Below are positions 1 through 10,484 of a stretch of 64,000 nucleotides of DNA, in pieces. The stretch comes from Chelonoidis abingdonii (lineage: Eukaryota; Chordata; Testudines; Testudinidae): the NCBI RefSeq assembly GCF_003597395.2, contig NC_133770.1, positions 95,951,682 through 96,015,681 of the forward strand, written 5' to 3'. The first letter of the stretch is position 1. Every line of letters begins with the position of its first letter. Below the pieces are notes generated by a model. It was not told the origin of the DNA, did not search any database, and saw only the letters and a program-made list of their open reading frames with translations. Made by a program: the position numbers and the translations under genes.

Positions 1-127
1 ATTTTTTTCAAATTTCGTCTTCTGTAACGGAGCTCTGATAGAACAGATTTGTCTCCCCATACAGCGATCAGATCCAGTATCTCCAGTACAGTCCATGCTG
101 GAGCTCTTTTTGGATTTGGGACTGCAT
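1..127 (-). pseudogene. Myb/SANT-like Harbinger accessory protein, N-terminal fragment, frameshifted
   Basis: An ATG at 127-125 (minus strand) starts the frame. After a few codons one base seems to be missing compared with the expected family reading. In the shifted frame the fragment reads a typical Myb/SANT-like trihelix start: a tryptophan-threonine pair, then 'LDLIAVWGDKSVLSELR' and an arginine-rich run, continuing off the window edge. In Harbinger transposons this second protein binds DNA and helps the transposase enter the nucleus. The frameshift makes this copy a pseudogene. The family call rests on the VWG and LRxxRRN pattern, which also appears in the Myb-like frame at 29.6 kb. Confidence 0.65.
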
Positions 128-488
128 CGCTACCCGTGCTGATCAGAGCTCCACGCTGGACAAACAGGAAATGAAATTCAAAAGTTTGAGGGGCTTTTCT
201 TGTCTACTTGGCCACTGCATCCGAGTTCAGATTGCTGTCCAGAGCGGTCACAGTGGAGCACTGTGGGATAGCGCCCGGAGGCCAATACCATTGATTTGCG
301 GCCACACTAATCCTAATACAATATGGTAATACCGATTTTAGGCTACTCCTCTCATTGGGGAGGAGTACAGAAACCGATTTAAAAAGCCCTTTATATCGAT
401 ACAAAGGGCCTCGTTGTTTGGACGGGTACAGTGTTAAATCGGTTTAACACTGCTAAAATCAGTTTAAACACGTAGTGTAGACTAGGCC
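1..488 (-). mobile_element. Harbinger-type DNA transposon, terminal part, cut by window start
   Basis: Read on the minus strand, the element begins at 488 with a terminal sequence GGCCTAGTCTACAC, close in kind to the GGGCTTGGCTACAC end of the complete Harbinger at 29156. About 360 bases of leader follow, then the start of a Myb-like gene that runs out of the window. The leader contains 'gctatcccacagtgctcc', a stretch I associate with Harbinger elements of turtles. The other end and the target duplication cannot be seen. It is a different subfamily from the element at 29 kb, since the leader sequences do not match. Confidence 0.7.
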
Positions 489-546
489 TGAGAGTATGGG
501 TTGCAGGACCAGGCCCTTAATTCTCAAAGAGAACCAAGTGGCATAT

Positions 547-886
547 GTTACAAATGTAAATGCATGAATAAAAATAAAAACACTTTCTGGGGTGAATATC
601 AGTCCTTAATGTGCAAGTCAGAAAATTCAAAGCTATGATTCCCACAGCAACCATAATTGCTCCATGTGTGTATGTAGCATTTTGCATTCTTTCCTAGAGA
701 CCCAATGAGTGAATTCTTAAGGGCTTGTAAAGAGTTTATAAAGAATGCAAAATACTACATGCACACGTGGGGCCATTATGGTTGCTGTGGGAATCATAGC
801 TTTGAATTTTCTGCGTTTTCCACACTAAGGGTAGACGTTTACCCCAGAGAGTATTTTATTTTTATTCATGTATTTAAATTTATATA
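547..886. repeat. Long inverted repeat (foldback MITE)
   Basis: Two arms of roughly 145 bases (about 547-692 and 740-886) are reverse complements with scattered mismatches, around a loop of about 47 bases. The best-matched stretch pairs 626-655 with the complement of 786-816 and contains 'agctatgattcccacagc'. The outer ends pair 'catgaataaaaataaaa' with its complement near 850-870. The 60-codon frame at 705-887 lies within the right arm and is not a gene. Long-arm palindromes like this are usually non-autonomous Tc1/mariner-type MITEs, but no target duplication could be fixed. Confidence 0.75.
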
Positions 887-888
887 AA

Positions 889-1540
889 TAAGATTTTTAA
901 ATAAATTGGCTATTTTATGTTCTAGGCATCTTAACCATGATGTTACATTAGCAAAAAAAATTTTACATTAGTTACATTAACCACATGGGAAAACATACTG
1001 ACTTTTTATTGTACTATTTGTTTTCATTCATCCAGATATAGTTACGTCTCAAGACATATTTAAACAGATTTTAAACTACTACAGATTTTTTTTTTAAATT
1101 TGCATCACAGGGCAAAACCGAGAAGTAATACATTACAGAGAGTGAGTTAGCTTACTGCGTTGGCCGTTTCAGAATCTTGTTTTATTCATAAACCTGATGC
1201 CTCCTCCTTCCCAAATATGATAGTTGAGAAATTAAATTACTTTGTGCTTTTATCAGTAACCAGTGTTTAGTTCTGTTTCAACTATTTCATGTCCTGTTGT
1301 CCCAAAGTCACTTTTGAAGAGCTAGTTTCAGTCTCAGAGGGCCCTTTTTATCTGTTATATTAGGCTAATTGGTAATCCCTCTTTTCACGGAAAAAAAATT
1401 CTAAAAGGAGGTCACTTTCCTGAAAGTTATTATGACCCAAAATGCTTTGTCTTAACTATAATAAGTGAATACGCTCTTTAAAATAGACCAATAGATCATG
1501 ATTCAGGCCAATAATGTGGATATGAAATTAGTCATTTTTG
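889..1540. other. AT-rich interval, nothing recognised
   Basis: Plain AT-rich sequence with short A and T runs. I see no repeat ends, coding frame or regulatory structure. Confidence 0.6.
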
Positions 1541-1544
1541 AGAG

Positions 1545-1650
1545 CTCAGTCCTGCAAACACTGAATCCTTACTCACAAGAATGGTTCCACTGATTTCACT
1601 GGGACTACCAGACAGGGCTACTCAGATGAGCAACAGTTTGAAGGAGTGGG
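1545..1650. repeat. Old palindromic dispersed repeat
   Basis: The stretch starts 'tcctgcaaacactg', passes 'gttccactgatttcactggg' and closes with 'tttgaaggagtgggccc', which is roughly the reverse complement of its start. Degraded relatives sit near 46745-46880 and 59158-59252. This looks like an ancient palindromic DNA-transposon relic common in reptile and bird genomes. Confidence 0.5.
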
Positions 1651-1704
1651 CCCTAGGATAATGTCATGAGGCAGGTATACCCTGTCATCACTACAGGGAA
1701 TTGT

Positions 1705-1721
1705 GGGGGGGGGGGGGGGGG
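1705..1721 (+). repeat. Poly-G tract, 17 bases
   Basis: Seventeen consecutive G follow 'gaattgt'. It may form a G-quadruplex only by slippage of a single run. Its length is likely variable and prone to sequencing error. Confidence 0.9.
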
Positions 1722-2273
1722 AAGAGTTATAGCACCATAGCAGAGTTCAAATAACTGCCCTTTTCCTCAGGGTAGTATGACTTAATGGTCAGAGTCAGAG
1801 ACTTCCCTTAGTTCCAGGAAATTAAGGCCCAACAGCTAGAATCAATAGGACCACCCTTGAATGCAGGATAGTTTGGCCCAGTGGCCAGAGACAGTGGGAC
1901 TGCCCTTAGCTTCAGGGCAGCCTTTATATGCAGGGTGATGTGGCCCTTTCAGCGGCGCATGTATCCACCATGGGGTCGGTGGGGATCCGTCCAAAACATG
2001 TTGACTTGGTTCCCAGCTCCACACCTGGATTTGTGTCTGATTCCCCTGGGCTACTTCCTACCCTACCTGCCCGCTCTGTCGTCCGCAGGCCCTCTGGGTC
2101 TTCGGGGTCATCAGCAAGCAAGGCTCCTGATGACAACTTCTCCTCACGGGCTTCCACAGCCAGCCGGGTATTTGCCTGGGTTCCCAGCCAGGAGCAGTCA
2201 GAGCAGACTGAGCTTGGCTGCTCCCTTTTATATTGAGATTCCAGTTGGAGCATGCCCAGAAGGGGCGAGGGTA

Positions 2274-2392
2274 GGGTGACCAGATGTCCTGATTTTATAG
2301 GGACACTCCCGATTTTGGGGGCTTTTTCTTATACAGGCACCTATTACCCCCCACCACCATCCCGATTTTTTACACTTGCTGTCTGGTCACCC
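2274..2392. mobile_element. Short MITE with TA target duplication
   Basis: 119-bp element. It starts GGGTGACCAGATG and ends with TCTGGTCACCC, so its first 11 bases are perfect terminal inverted repeats. TA is present on both sides (2272-2273 and 2393-2394). The repeated internal motif 'cccgatttt' near both ends is characteristic. It lies inside the older LTR-like repeat at 1671-2473, which dates it as the later insertion. The TA duplication suggests a Tc1/mariner-like family, but the class is not proven. Confidence 0.75.
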
Positions 2393-2984
2393 TAGGCAAG
2401 GGGGCATGGCTTCCTCAGCTCAGAGTATGGGGTTAACCCCTTCCTATCCAGTGTGGAGCAGGTATACCCTGTCTCAGATCATTTCAACATTTTTTCTGCT
2501 TGATTCTGCAGTGACAAAATGTATTCTTCCCAGCCACAGATGCTCAAACTTTCCCTTCTCTGTGATAAGATTTACAGATGTAAGACTTTTACTGAGAGGC
2601 ACATAACTTTCTACTGAAAAAAAAAAAACATTACTGGTAGTACCTTGCATAGTATTGCCATCCACAAACATTCAAAAAATCTTGAGTCATGCCCTCCAAA
2701 ATGGGATTTAGTTTTAAAACTCAGGATTTTTAAGCCAAACTGTGCTCTTTTTATTTGTCTTGTGGTTTCTGAGCCTCTAAGGAACCCTAGGTCACATTTT
2801 CAAGATTTTTATATGCAAACATGAGGCCTAGAAGCTTCCTTTTTGAAAAATGAAAGCTGAGATTCTGATCAAGTCGCTTGCTCCAGGAGCTGCAGCTTTA
2901 AGAAAAATACCAAATATGGTGACTGTGCAATAAAGTCATAGGAGTTGGCAACTCTGCTTCCATTCAGAAATCTCAAAGTCCTTT

Positions 2985-3125
2985 TTAAAAATGTGCAACA
3001 ACCTCCTGCAGTATGTAGGTAAATACTATATTATTCCCTTTTATAGACAGGTAAACCAATTCAAAGAGCAGTTTCATGACTTGACCAAGGATATGTGTTC
3101 ACTGCAGAGTTAATTTGGTCTCTTA
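2985..3125 (+). mobile_element. MIR-like SINE fragment
   Basis: The block 'cttttatagacaggtaaacc ... catgacttgaccaaggata' matches the core of MIR-type SINEs, where 'ttatagatgaggaaactgag' is followed by 'gtgacttgcccaaggtca'. Both ends are lost. Confidence 0.55.
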
Positions 3126-3234
3126 TCAGGATGTTGCGCCAAACCACCTCTTGTCCGCATACATAAACCTCTCACCTGAGTTTGGTGCTGCTTTAAACCC
3201 AGGCTAGATGGCTTGGTTTGGGGTAGAGGCTAAG

Positions 3235-3350
3235 CGGTGTTTCTCAACCTTTTTGATACCAAGGACCAGCTTGCTGCCTTCCTAAACTGTCTCAGAGAAA
3301 TCTCAGAGACCAGCATCAGTCCACGGACCAGTCATTGAGAAACACATGGG
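3235..3350. mobile_element. hAT-type MITE remnant
   Basis: Terminal sequences CGGTGTTTCTCAACC (start) and ATTGAGAAACACATG (end) are imperfect inverted repeats of the hAT type CAGTGTTTCTCAACC. 'Ggaccagc' and 'ggaccagt' lie just inside each end. No 8-bp duplication is visible, so one or both ends have decayed. Confidence 0.55.
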
Positions 3351-3770
3351 TGCCATTTTAACTTGCATTGGTAATCCACCTACGCTTTGCACAAAGACTG
3401 TAAGCTAAATCACTTGAATGCTGACAGTTCTCTACCAGCCTTCCCCAATACCTCTGTGTGCCTAGAAACAAACGAGCTCTTCTGCAATTCACTGGGAAAA
3501 AGAATCATAATGCAGCTTTACTCACTGCAGCACAAAGAATCAGGGAAATGGCCCCAGAAGTCCTAAGGACACATATGGGTGATTGCAGCACCAGCAAGGG
3601 CGGCTCCAGGCCCCAGCACACCACGCGCGTGCTTGGGGTAGCATGCCACGGGGAGCACTCTGCCGATCGCCGGGAGGGTGGCAGGCAGGCTGCCTTCAGC
3701 AGCATGCCCACGGAGGCACGCCTGCGGGAGGTCCATCAGAGCTGCAAGACCGGCAACCAGCAGAGCGTCC

Positions 3771-4672
3771 TATCATAAGCCTTTTTCCCAAATCTGGACC
3801 TTAGCGTCCAAAATGTGGGTGCCTAGCATGAACCTCCAAGCTTAATTACCAGCTTGGATCTTATCTCGCTGCCACCAGACAGGAATTACAGNNNNNNNNN
3901 NNNNNNNNNNNNNNNNNNNNNNNNNNNNNNNNNNNNNNNNNNNNNNNNNNNNNNNNNNNNNNNNNNNNNNNNNNNNNNNNNNNNNNNNNNNNNNNNNNNN
4001 NNNNNNNNNNNNNNNNNNNNNNNNNNNNNNNNNNNNNNNNNNNNNNNNNNNNNNNNNNNNNNNNNNNNNNNNNNNNNNNNNNNNNNNNNNNNNNNNNNNN
4101 NNNNNNNNNNNNNNNNNNNNNNNNNNNNNNNNNNNNNNNNNNNNNNNNNNNNNNNNNNNNNNNNNNNNNNNNNNNNNNNNNNNNNNNNNNNNNNNNNNNN
4201 NNNNNNNNNNNNNNNNNNNNNNNNNNNNNNNNNNNNNNNNNNNNNNNNNNNNNNNNNNNNNNNNNNNNNNNNNNNNNNNNNNNNNNNNNNNNNNNNNNNN
4301 NNNNNNNNNNNNNNNNNNNNNNNNNNNNNNNNNNNNNNNNNNNNNNNNNNNNNNNNNNNNNNNNNNNNNNNNNNNNNNNNNNNNNNNNNNNNNNNNNNNN
4401 NNNNNNNNNCACACATGTAAATACAACCAAAACAACATAAAAGCCTATATTGTTTTTCTACCTGTACTTACAATTTGGAAACAGAAGATTAGAAGATAGA
4501 AAGAACCTTCTCATAGCTGAGAGACAGACAAAAGACTCAGACCCCCAAAAATTCCATCCTTGACTTTGAAAAATCCAGTTTTCTGATTGGTCCTCTGGTC
4601 AGGTGCGTGGTTCCCTTTGTTAACCCTTTACAGGTAAAAGAAACATTAACCCTTAGCTATCCATTTATGACA
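3771..4672 (-). mobile_element. Solo LTR of an endogenous retrovirus-like element, with gap inside
   Basis: On the minus strand the element starts TGTCATAAATGG and ends TTATGATA, one change from TTATGACA, giving the TG...CA ends and short inverted repeats of an LTR. The flanks CGTCC (3766-3770) and CGCCC (4673-4677) match at 4 of 5 bases, as a decayed 5-bp duplication. The interior reads 'ttttacctgtaaagggttaa' near its 5' end, shared with the foldback at 59415-60124. About 518 bases in the middle are unknown. No retroviral coding sequence is attached, so it is a solo LTR. Confidence 0.75.
3892..4409. other. Assembly gap (N run, 518 bases)
   Basis: Unbroken run of N inside the solo LTR. The long X-filled frames reported across it are artefacts. 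Confidence 1.
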
Positions 4673-4829
4673 CGCCCCCCACGGCATGCTGCCATGCTTG
4701 GGGCGGCGAAATGTCTAGATCCGCCCCTGAGCACCAGTGAGGATTCAGTAACTTGGATATGGGTTTGAAGTTTGCCTGCTGACATTCAGCCTAGGGCTAA
4801 ACTGGATGCTTACTTAGACCTGAGCACCA

Positions 4830-4905
4830 ATCACTCAAGTTAACTATGCACTGAGGACATATCCTAAAAATCACACAGCAAGCTGTTGGCAGAGCCTAGA
4901 ATACA
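4830..4905 (+). mobile_element. MIR-like fragment
   Basis: 'Aatcacacagcaagctgttg' followed by 'gcagagcc' resembles the MIR core 'ggtcacacagcaag...gcagagc'. Short and isolated. Confidence 0.4.
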
Positions 4906-7190
4906 AACCATGGGTGAATTCCTAGCCACAGTGAAGTCAATGAGACTTTTTGCTTTTGGCTTCCATGGAATGAAAATTTCGTATCTCCTGAGCCCCAGAC
5001 TTTTGCTATGGCCATAAGACCCTGCTACTTATGACTAGTGAAAAGAGTGTGGGAGCAAAAGGGTAAATACACATACACCAACGAAACTGTTTGCATTCCT
5101 GATTTTCTGTTTAAGATATAACAGATTCTGAAAATTACTAAGAATTTTATTCATAAAATCAGCCTCCACTAAAACAACTCAAAGAACATTCAGCATGGGA
5201 AGTTTTTCTGAACAGATTAAATATGTGTTGTGGTAAAATCATACATTGTTTCCAGTAATTCTAGAATTTACATTTTGCTAGATTCTCACCTCATTGTTCA
5301 CATTACAGAATGACCAAAGGAATATTGGCCAGTTTGTTATCCTTAAATTATATATTTAAAAAAATAGGGAAAAGGAAAGATAATTTAAACAACTTCAGGG
5401 CAAAATTCTCCTCTCAGAGCTGCCTGACAGATCTCAACTTCAATTGACATCAGTTGGATATCTGCTCAGAGCACATTTTAACATGGTTTTCTGAAATGGT
5501 ACTAAGTACAGTTTGTCCTTGGCTGTATTTGTAGTAAAGCTATGTTCAGCATGGATTCACCTACACCTTCTGCAGATGTTTATTATCAGCAATAGGTAAT
5601 TTTCCTAGCATAGACCAGCCCAGAGAGAGAGAGAGAGCAGAAAACCAGAATTAAGCTCCTAGTGATTCAAAATTTAAGAGCTGGTATCTCAAAAATGTAG
5701 CCCTTGGATATATATAAAATAGAAAATGTTTGTCACAGAAAAGATGCTGTGAACAGGTATTTTCATTTTTAACATCTAACATGGCAACATGATAGGTTAA
5801 ATGCATATATTTCTCCAAATTACACATATACAGTGTATATATGTGTGTATCTGCACACATTTATAGACACACACACTCCCCTCTACCTTTATGGAAATAA
5901 ATATTTTGTTAGGCAAGCTCATGATCTCATTCACCCTGTACACATTGACAGATTTGTCTGTGAACACCAATGCCATCCTTCCAATTATATGGTTTAAAAA
6001 AGGTAAACGAAAAACAGTTCAGTCTCGATAGCTGCTAATCCCAGATTTTTGACTCAAAATTAAAATTTAATAAAAAAAAACTCTTCTTTTTAAAGTTTCT
6101 TTTCTAAGCATTAACAATAATTACATGCACTGGGTATTTAAGAAAACCTTAAGGTTTTGAGGGCTTAGCATATCATCAGAGAATATACCATCTTTTATGT
6201 ATTCAGTCTCAGCCTTGAGGGATTTTACTTATCTTTTTCATTCCCCTGTAAACTCAAAAGGAAAAGGAAACCACATGTATATGCCAATTTATTTTTTAAT
6301 GTATGGAAACAATTCTCTAACTTAAAATGTTTTACTTAGCATTAAAACAATATATTTGTTCACGTTAAGACATCAAACAGTTTCTAATTATCAGTTTTGG
6401 ACAATGTGCTATTCTGTTTCAAGTCACATGTAACTCACATAAAATCAAACTGGTCAGAAAGGCAAGGTATTTAAAATGCATGCTTGACATACTTCGTGCG
6501 AATTGGTATGTTTCAGCTGGATGTGGGTGAGAGTGAAGGGACTGGTTTATTATGGATTTATTTATAAAGGCATAGTTCCACCATTCACATTCTCATATGG
6601 CAAATCTGCCCACTACTGTACTATCACCTACAAGGAAATGATATACCAGAAACCACCATTCTTCATAGTCAAAAGGAACACTTACAGACATTGCCTGTCT
6701 ACTCATCTAGCAATGTTAATGGCTCTGGCTGCCTCACACTGTAGTGTCAACATGCATAATTGATTCTGGAACTCTTTCAGGTCATTCATACATAACATTT
6801 ACTATTCCCAAGTAGCACAACTGTATTACTGAATTTACATCAGGCACTACATTCAGTTTATACCAAAGGGTCAAAGTCCCCACAATTCTTACCATATTAA
6901 AAGGTCAGATTAGTCAACACAAGCTCCCTAAGGCCTTGTCTTCACAGTTAAGTGTGTTCTTACTGCAGAGTAGTTTTACCATGAAATCAACCACGGGAAA
7001 GTGGTATAATGCTGTCCTTGCCTAGCTACCTTGTGGTAAAATCTACAGGTCCCTTGCCTTCACTAGAAGAACTACCACACATTAGTTATCTCACCATAAA
7101 AAACACCTTTATAGTAGTTAAGATAAAGTCTAAGAAGATTCAGGACCTCTATTTTTGGTTACAAATAAATAAATAATAATATACACCCAG
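4905..7190. other. AT-rich interval with no gene seen
   Basis: AT-rich sequence with a short (GA)n at 5622-5637 and alternating TA/TG runs at 5820-5875. Near 6922 a single 'ctaaggccttgtcttcac' resembles a Harbinger-type end, but no partner end was found. Frames at 5651-5860 and 6503-6763 have no recognisable domain. Confidence 0.6.
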
Positions 7191-7194
7191 CTGT

Positions 7195-7365
7195 CATATA
7201 GTGCTTCTCATGAGTAGATCTCAAAGTGCCTTACGAAGGAAGTTCGCATCATTTCCCAAGGCACAGAGCAGGGAAGCACCTTGCCCAAGGTCACCCAGCA
7301 AGCCAGCAGGAGAGCGAGGAACAGAACACAGGTCTCATAAGTACCAGTCCATTAGACCACAGAGC
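7195..7365 (+). mobile_element. MIR-like SINE
   Basis: The order of motifs is that of a MIR-type SINE: 'tcaaagtgccttacgaagga', 'catcatttcccaaggcacag', 'gaagcaccttgcccaaggtc', 'acccagcaagccagcaggag', then 'cagaacacaggtctc' and 'ccattagaccac'. The 60-codon frame at 7201 lies in this SINE. Confidence 0.75.
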
Positions 7366-7867
7366 ATCTTCATTTTGTGCTAGTAACAAAAATTGTGATT
7401 TTTAAGTTCAATTTCACAATTTGATTTCTTTGCGCGTCAGTTTCCCCATTCTCGTCTCTTAAAACCAGTGGAAGGATTCCATGTAAGACTTTACTCGTCT
7501 TTATCTTCCATTGCCTACACTGATAGCTCCCTGCATAAGAGCCAGTTTTAGTTTGTCTTTTTGTCTGTTTTCAAATTAAAATTAGCCATCCGCAAAATAT
7601 AGTGGAGAAGCTGAATTCTCCAAATCTTCCTGTGGCATCATCCCAACTCAAGCAGATGCTCAGGTGCTGTCTTGCTTGGGGGTTTGGAGAGGTAGTAACA
7701 AGACAACATACGTATGGTAGAACCATGCAAATTCAGCTCTTTCTTAACTTCAAACCCCATAACACACATACTGGGTGTATAAAGGCCTAAACTATAAGAG
7801 GAGCCTACTCTTAGGGTATGCCTCCCAGCCCAGCTTGACACACATGGGCTAACGGGGCTTGTGACAT

Positions 7868-7990
7868 GCATCTGACGAAGTGAGTATTCACCCACGAAAG
7901 CTCATGCTCCAAAACGTCTGTTAGTCTATAAGGTGCCACAGGACTCTTTGCTGCTTTTACAGATCCAGACTAACACGGCTACCCCTCTGG
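7868..7990 (+). mobile_element. Dispersed repeat, copy A
   Basis: Contains 'gttagtctataaggtgccac' and 'cagactaacacggctac'. A second copy at 12660-12800 on the opposite strand shares these blocks in the same order (gttagtctctaaggtgccac, cagactaacatggctac). I recognise it as a very common turtle and crocodilian repeat but cannot name its class from this fragment. Confidence 0.65.
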
Positions 7991-8155
7991 GGCTTGTGCT
8001 AGCACTCTAAAATAGCTGTGATAGACGTGCTTTGAAGTTGCAGCGTGAGTTCTGCTAGCCCAAATCGTTTGCCCAGCCTGGGAGCTCATTGCCATAGGCT
8101 GTTTAGCCATGCCTCTAAGGCCCTGTAATTCTGCAGGAAAAATAAAAGGTGTTTC

Positions 8156-8183
8156 TTAACTCAAGTTAAACAACTTGAGTTAA
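8156..8183. repeat. Perfect 12-bp hairpin
   Basis: TTAACTCAAGTT (8156-8167) and its exact complement at 8172-8183 enclose the loop AAAC. It may be the centre of a decayed palindromic MITE. Confidence 0.7.
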
Positions 8184-8858
8184 AATCTCGGAAATCGAAG
8201 AAACAAGGTTGATGAGGTAATTATCTTACCGGTACACCGATAGTGTTTCCTCCATATCCGGACCAACATCGGCTACAGTAACACTGCGAATTACAACAGC
8301 GAAATCAAGACATGAGTTAGCGAAACTCAATAAACCCTAGACGCCCAGTCCTAATTCAACCTGATAACTCACTGAAAACTACATACTGACTAGTTCACTA
8401 GATTTTATGCCAGTAAGAACATATCTTTTCCCATGTATAGCGGCCCAGACAGCCGCAATGTCCTTTCTCTCCCAGCAACAAATTTAATCCCAGCAGAGAT
8501 CTAAGTAGGTCTCTAATTATTTAAAATTTATTACGTGGGGTATTGTTAAAATAATTTACTAAGCTTGTATAAGTTCACCACTAAATTAAAACAAAACTCT
8601 TCTGTCAATAACCAACAATATTCATTTGTAAGCACCATCAACGCTCTTTTGTTAACCTGCTCATCACAAAGATCTCTCCCAACATTGTATAGACTTCTAA
8701 ACACCAAATGTAATCACAGATACCTAAATTCTTCATTCTACAATCATATTTACCATTGCAAATATAAAAATATATGCAGCATAGACGGCTTTTTAGTTAC
8801 AGCCACATCAAAGTAGCTGCTGTCTCGAATCAAAGCAGAAACATCCATCATTACTTGG

Positions 8859-9003
8859 GGGAGGGATAGCTCAGGTTTGACAGCCTCTAAAACCAGGATC
8901 GCAAGCTCAATTCTTGAGGAAGTCATTGGGAGGGTCCTGCTTGAGCAGGGGTTTGATAGAGATATCCTGAGTCCTGTCCAATTCCTAATTCTATGACTAT
9001 ATT
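8859..9003 (+). mobile_element. tRNA-derived SINE with CR1-like tail
   Basis: The head carries a Pol III A box (TAGCTCAG at 8867-8874) and a degraded B box (GCAAGCTCAATTC near 8901-8913), spaced as in a tRNA. It has lost tRNA folding. The tail 'gggtcctgcttgagcagggg' and the terminal 'attctatgact' match the end of CR1 LINEs. This is the make-up of turtle tRNA-derived SINEs, which borrow the CR1 machinery. It is not a functional tRNA gene. Confidence 0.8.
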
Positions 9004-9004
9004 G

Positions 9005-10480
9005 CAAGTAAACCTTCTTACAACACTTGTAGCTGCCCATAAGCACACAGTATAAGCGCTCACAATTTTTATCAATCACAATTAGCCCGTGCGATAGGCT
9101 GCCACCTCTGCGCACCTGGCATTGGCCAGGTCAGAACGGACTGAGCTACAGAGGACCTTTGGCCTGGACAGGAGTATTTGCTATTAAATCACATCAAAAC
9201 CAAGACAGTGGGTCATCACAAACACAGACAGGATCCCAAGTGTATGAAAGGCTGGAACATCAGAACAATATGCATCGATCAGTATTTGAATGGACAATCT
9301 ATATAAATTTCCCAGATTCAGAGGAATCATACAGTATATTGAATCAGATCTTCCATTGTGCTACAGCCAGGTTCAATCACACAGAGCATGCTGACTTCCG
9401 CAACAGTCCACGTTGATTGTCGGGCAATTCTGGGTCAGAGAGAAGCTGGAAAGGTCGGATTCCAAAAGTATATATGCAAGTATATTTGCTAAAGTAGCCA
9501 GACACATTGACTATTGAACATAAGGGGAAGCAACGGGGCTGAAAAAATGAAGTATCAATAATAAATATGTGTAATTCTCAGAGATATGCTGGTGATTCAG
9601 GATGTATCTTAAAAGGCAGAGCCTGATCTTAGTTACCCACACTTACACTGGGAGGAAACTTCTCTGAAGTTAGTTGAGTAACTAAAGTACACGGTGAAGA
9701 GATCAGAATCCCAATTGCATACATTTTGAAAGTATGCAATTTAATCATTCCACTGCAAACCTATGAGCAAGTAGGAGCACTAAGGAACACTCCCAGAATT
9801 GCTCTACTATGCATAATATCAAAATATTGCTAGGCCCTTCCTCCCCCTTCACCTCCCACAATTCAGGTACTTGAACTGACCCCTGAACCTTAAAATACTG
9901 CAGGTAATTATTAAAACTTGAATACCCAGCCATCAAACCATACTTGCTGCCATCATATTATGAAACGAGCTTAGAATACATACAAGCCTATCAACCAACC
10001 AGTGAGTATATTTATAGGGGCATTGGAGTTCGTTGGGGAAGCAAAAATTTCACAATTGTCCCCACTGTGCAGATGACCGGCACAAGGCCTATGCCCTCTC
10101 AAGCCTTTCTGTGGCTCTTTTGGCACAGAGGATCGTTTCCCTCACTAGGCCTCAAACACACAGGTGCTTACTTTAAGACTTTGACTAGCCTCATGAGTTC
10201 TGTTGGGCCTACTTGTGTGCATAAAGTACATGTGCAAATGTTCCACAGGACCAGAGGCCAGGATTGTAACCTTGCCTATGCTTTATATAGAGCTACCTGG
10301 AAAATGGGATGGCGGAGTGGATATCAATTTGTCTGCTATTCACTGATTTAGTTTTTGACACAGAATTCTCTCACCTGCTCTAATATTAGCCTCAGTTTTA
10401 AGTATTTTACTATAATATTTTATCAAACTGTCCACGTTCCTTCTTTTCCTCCTTCCATACCTAGTCCTTTCCCACGTTGT
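9005..10480. other. No gene or clear repeat seen
   Basis: Ordinary AT-rich sequence. The 135-codon frame at 9944-10351 shows no domain, no codon bias and no splice context, so I treat it as chance. Confidence 0.6.
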
Positions 10481-10484
10481 CCAG

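Larger units (their letters stand above)
1671..2473. mobile_element. LTR-like repeat between 16-bp direct repeats
   Basis: The 16 bases GCAGGTATACCCTGTC occur at 1671-1686 and identically at 2458-2473. They bracket a block of moderately GC-rich, CpG-containing sequence with 'ttatatgcagggtg' and 'ccttttatattgag' inside. The block contains a 17-base G run (1705-1721) and a later MITE insertion (2274-2392). I take it for a retroelement, possibly an LTR fragment. A 16-bp duplication is longer than LTR integration makes, so the direct repeats could instead be part of the element. The overlapping frames at 1881-2279 show no known domain. Confidence 0.4.
3595..4729. mobile_element. hAT MITE with perfect 8-bp duplication, split by an LTR
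   Basis: The element begins CAAGGGCGGCTCCAGGC and ends GTCTAGATCCGCCCCTG, which are inverted repeats matching at 13 of 17 positions. The 8 bases AGCACCAG occur on both sides (3587-3594 and 4730-4737), a perfect hAT-type target duplication. The interior is GC-rich and rich in 'gcatgcc' motifs. A solo LTR (3771-4672) sits within it, so the original element was only about 230 bp. The frames at 3458-3804 overlap this repeat and are not genes. Confidence 0.85.

Noticed and set aside
705..887. 60-codon frame starting at 705
   Set aside because: It lies in the loop and right arm of the inverted repeat and its complement is non-coding.
3842..4438. Very long frames across 3842-4438 and 61824-62405
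   Set aside because: They consist almost wholly of unknown residues read through N runs and have no real sequence support.
6922..7130. Harbinger-like MITE starting 'taaggccttgtcttcac'
   Set aside because: Only one possible end was found, with no inverted partner or duplication within 300 bases.
8859..8917. Possible tRNA gene
   Set aside because: A and B boxes are present but stems do not pair, and the CR1-like tail identifies a SINE.
9944..10351. 135-codon frame
   Set aside because: No recognisable motif, no supporting exon structure, and AT-rich surroundings without coding bias.
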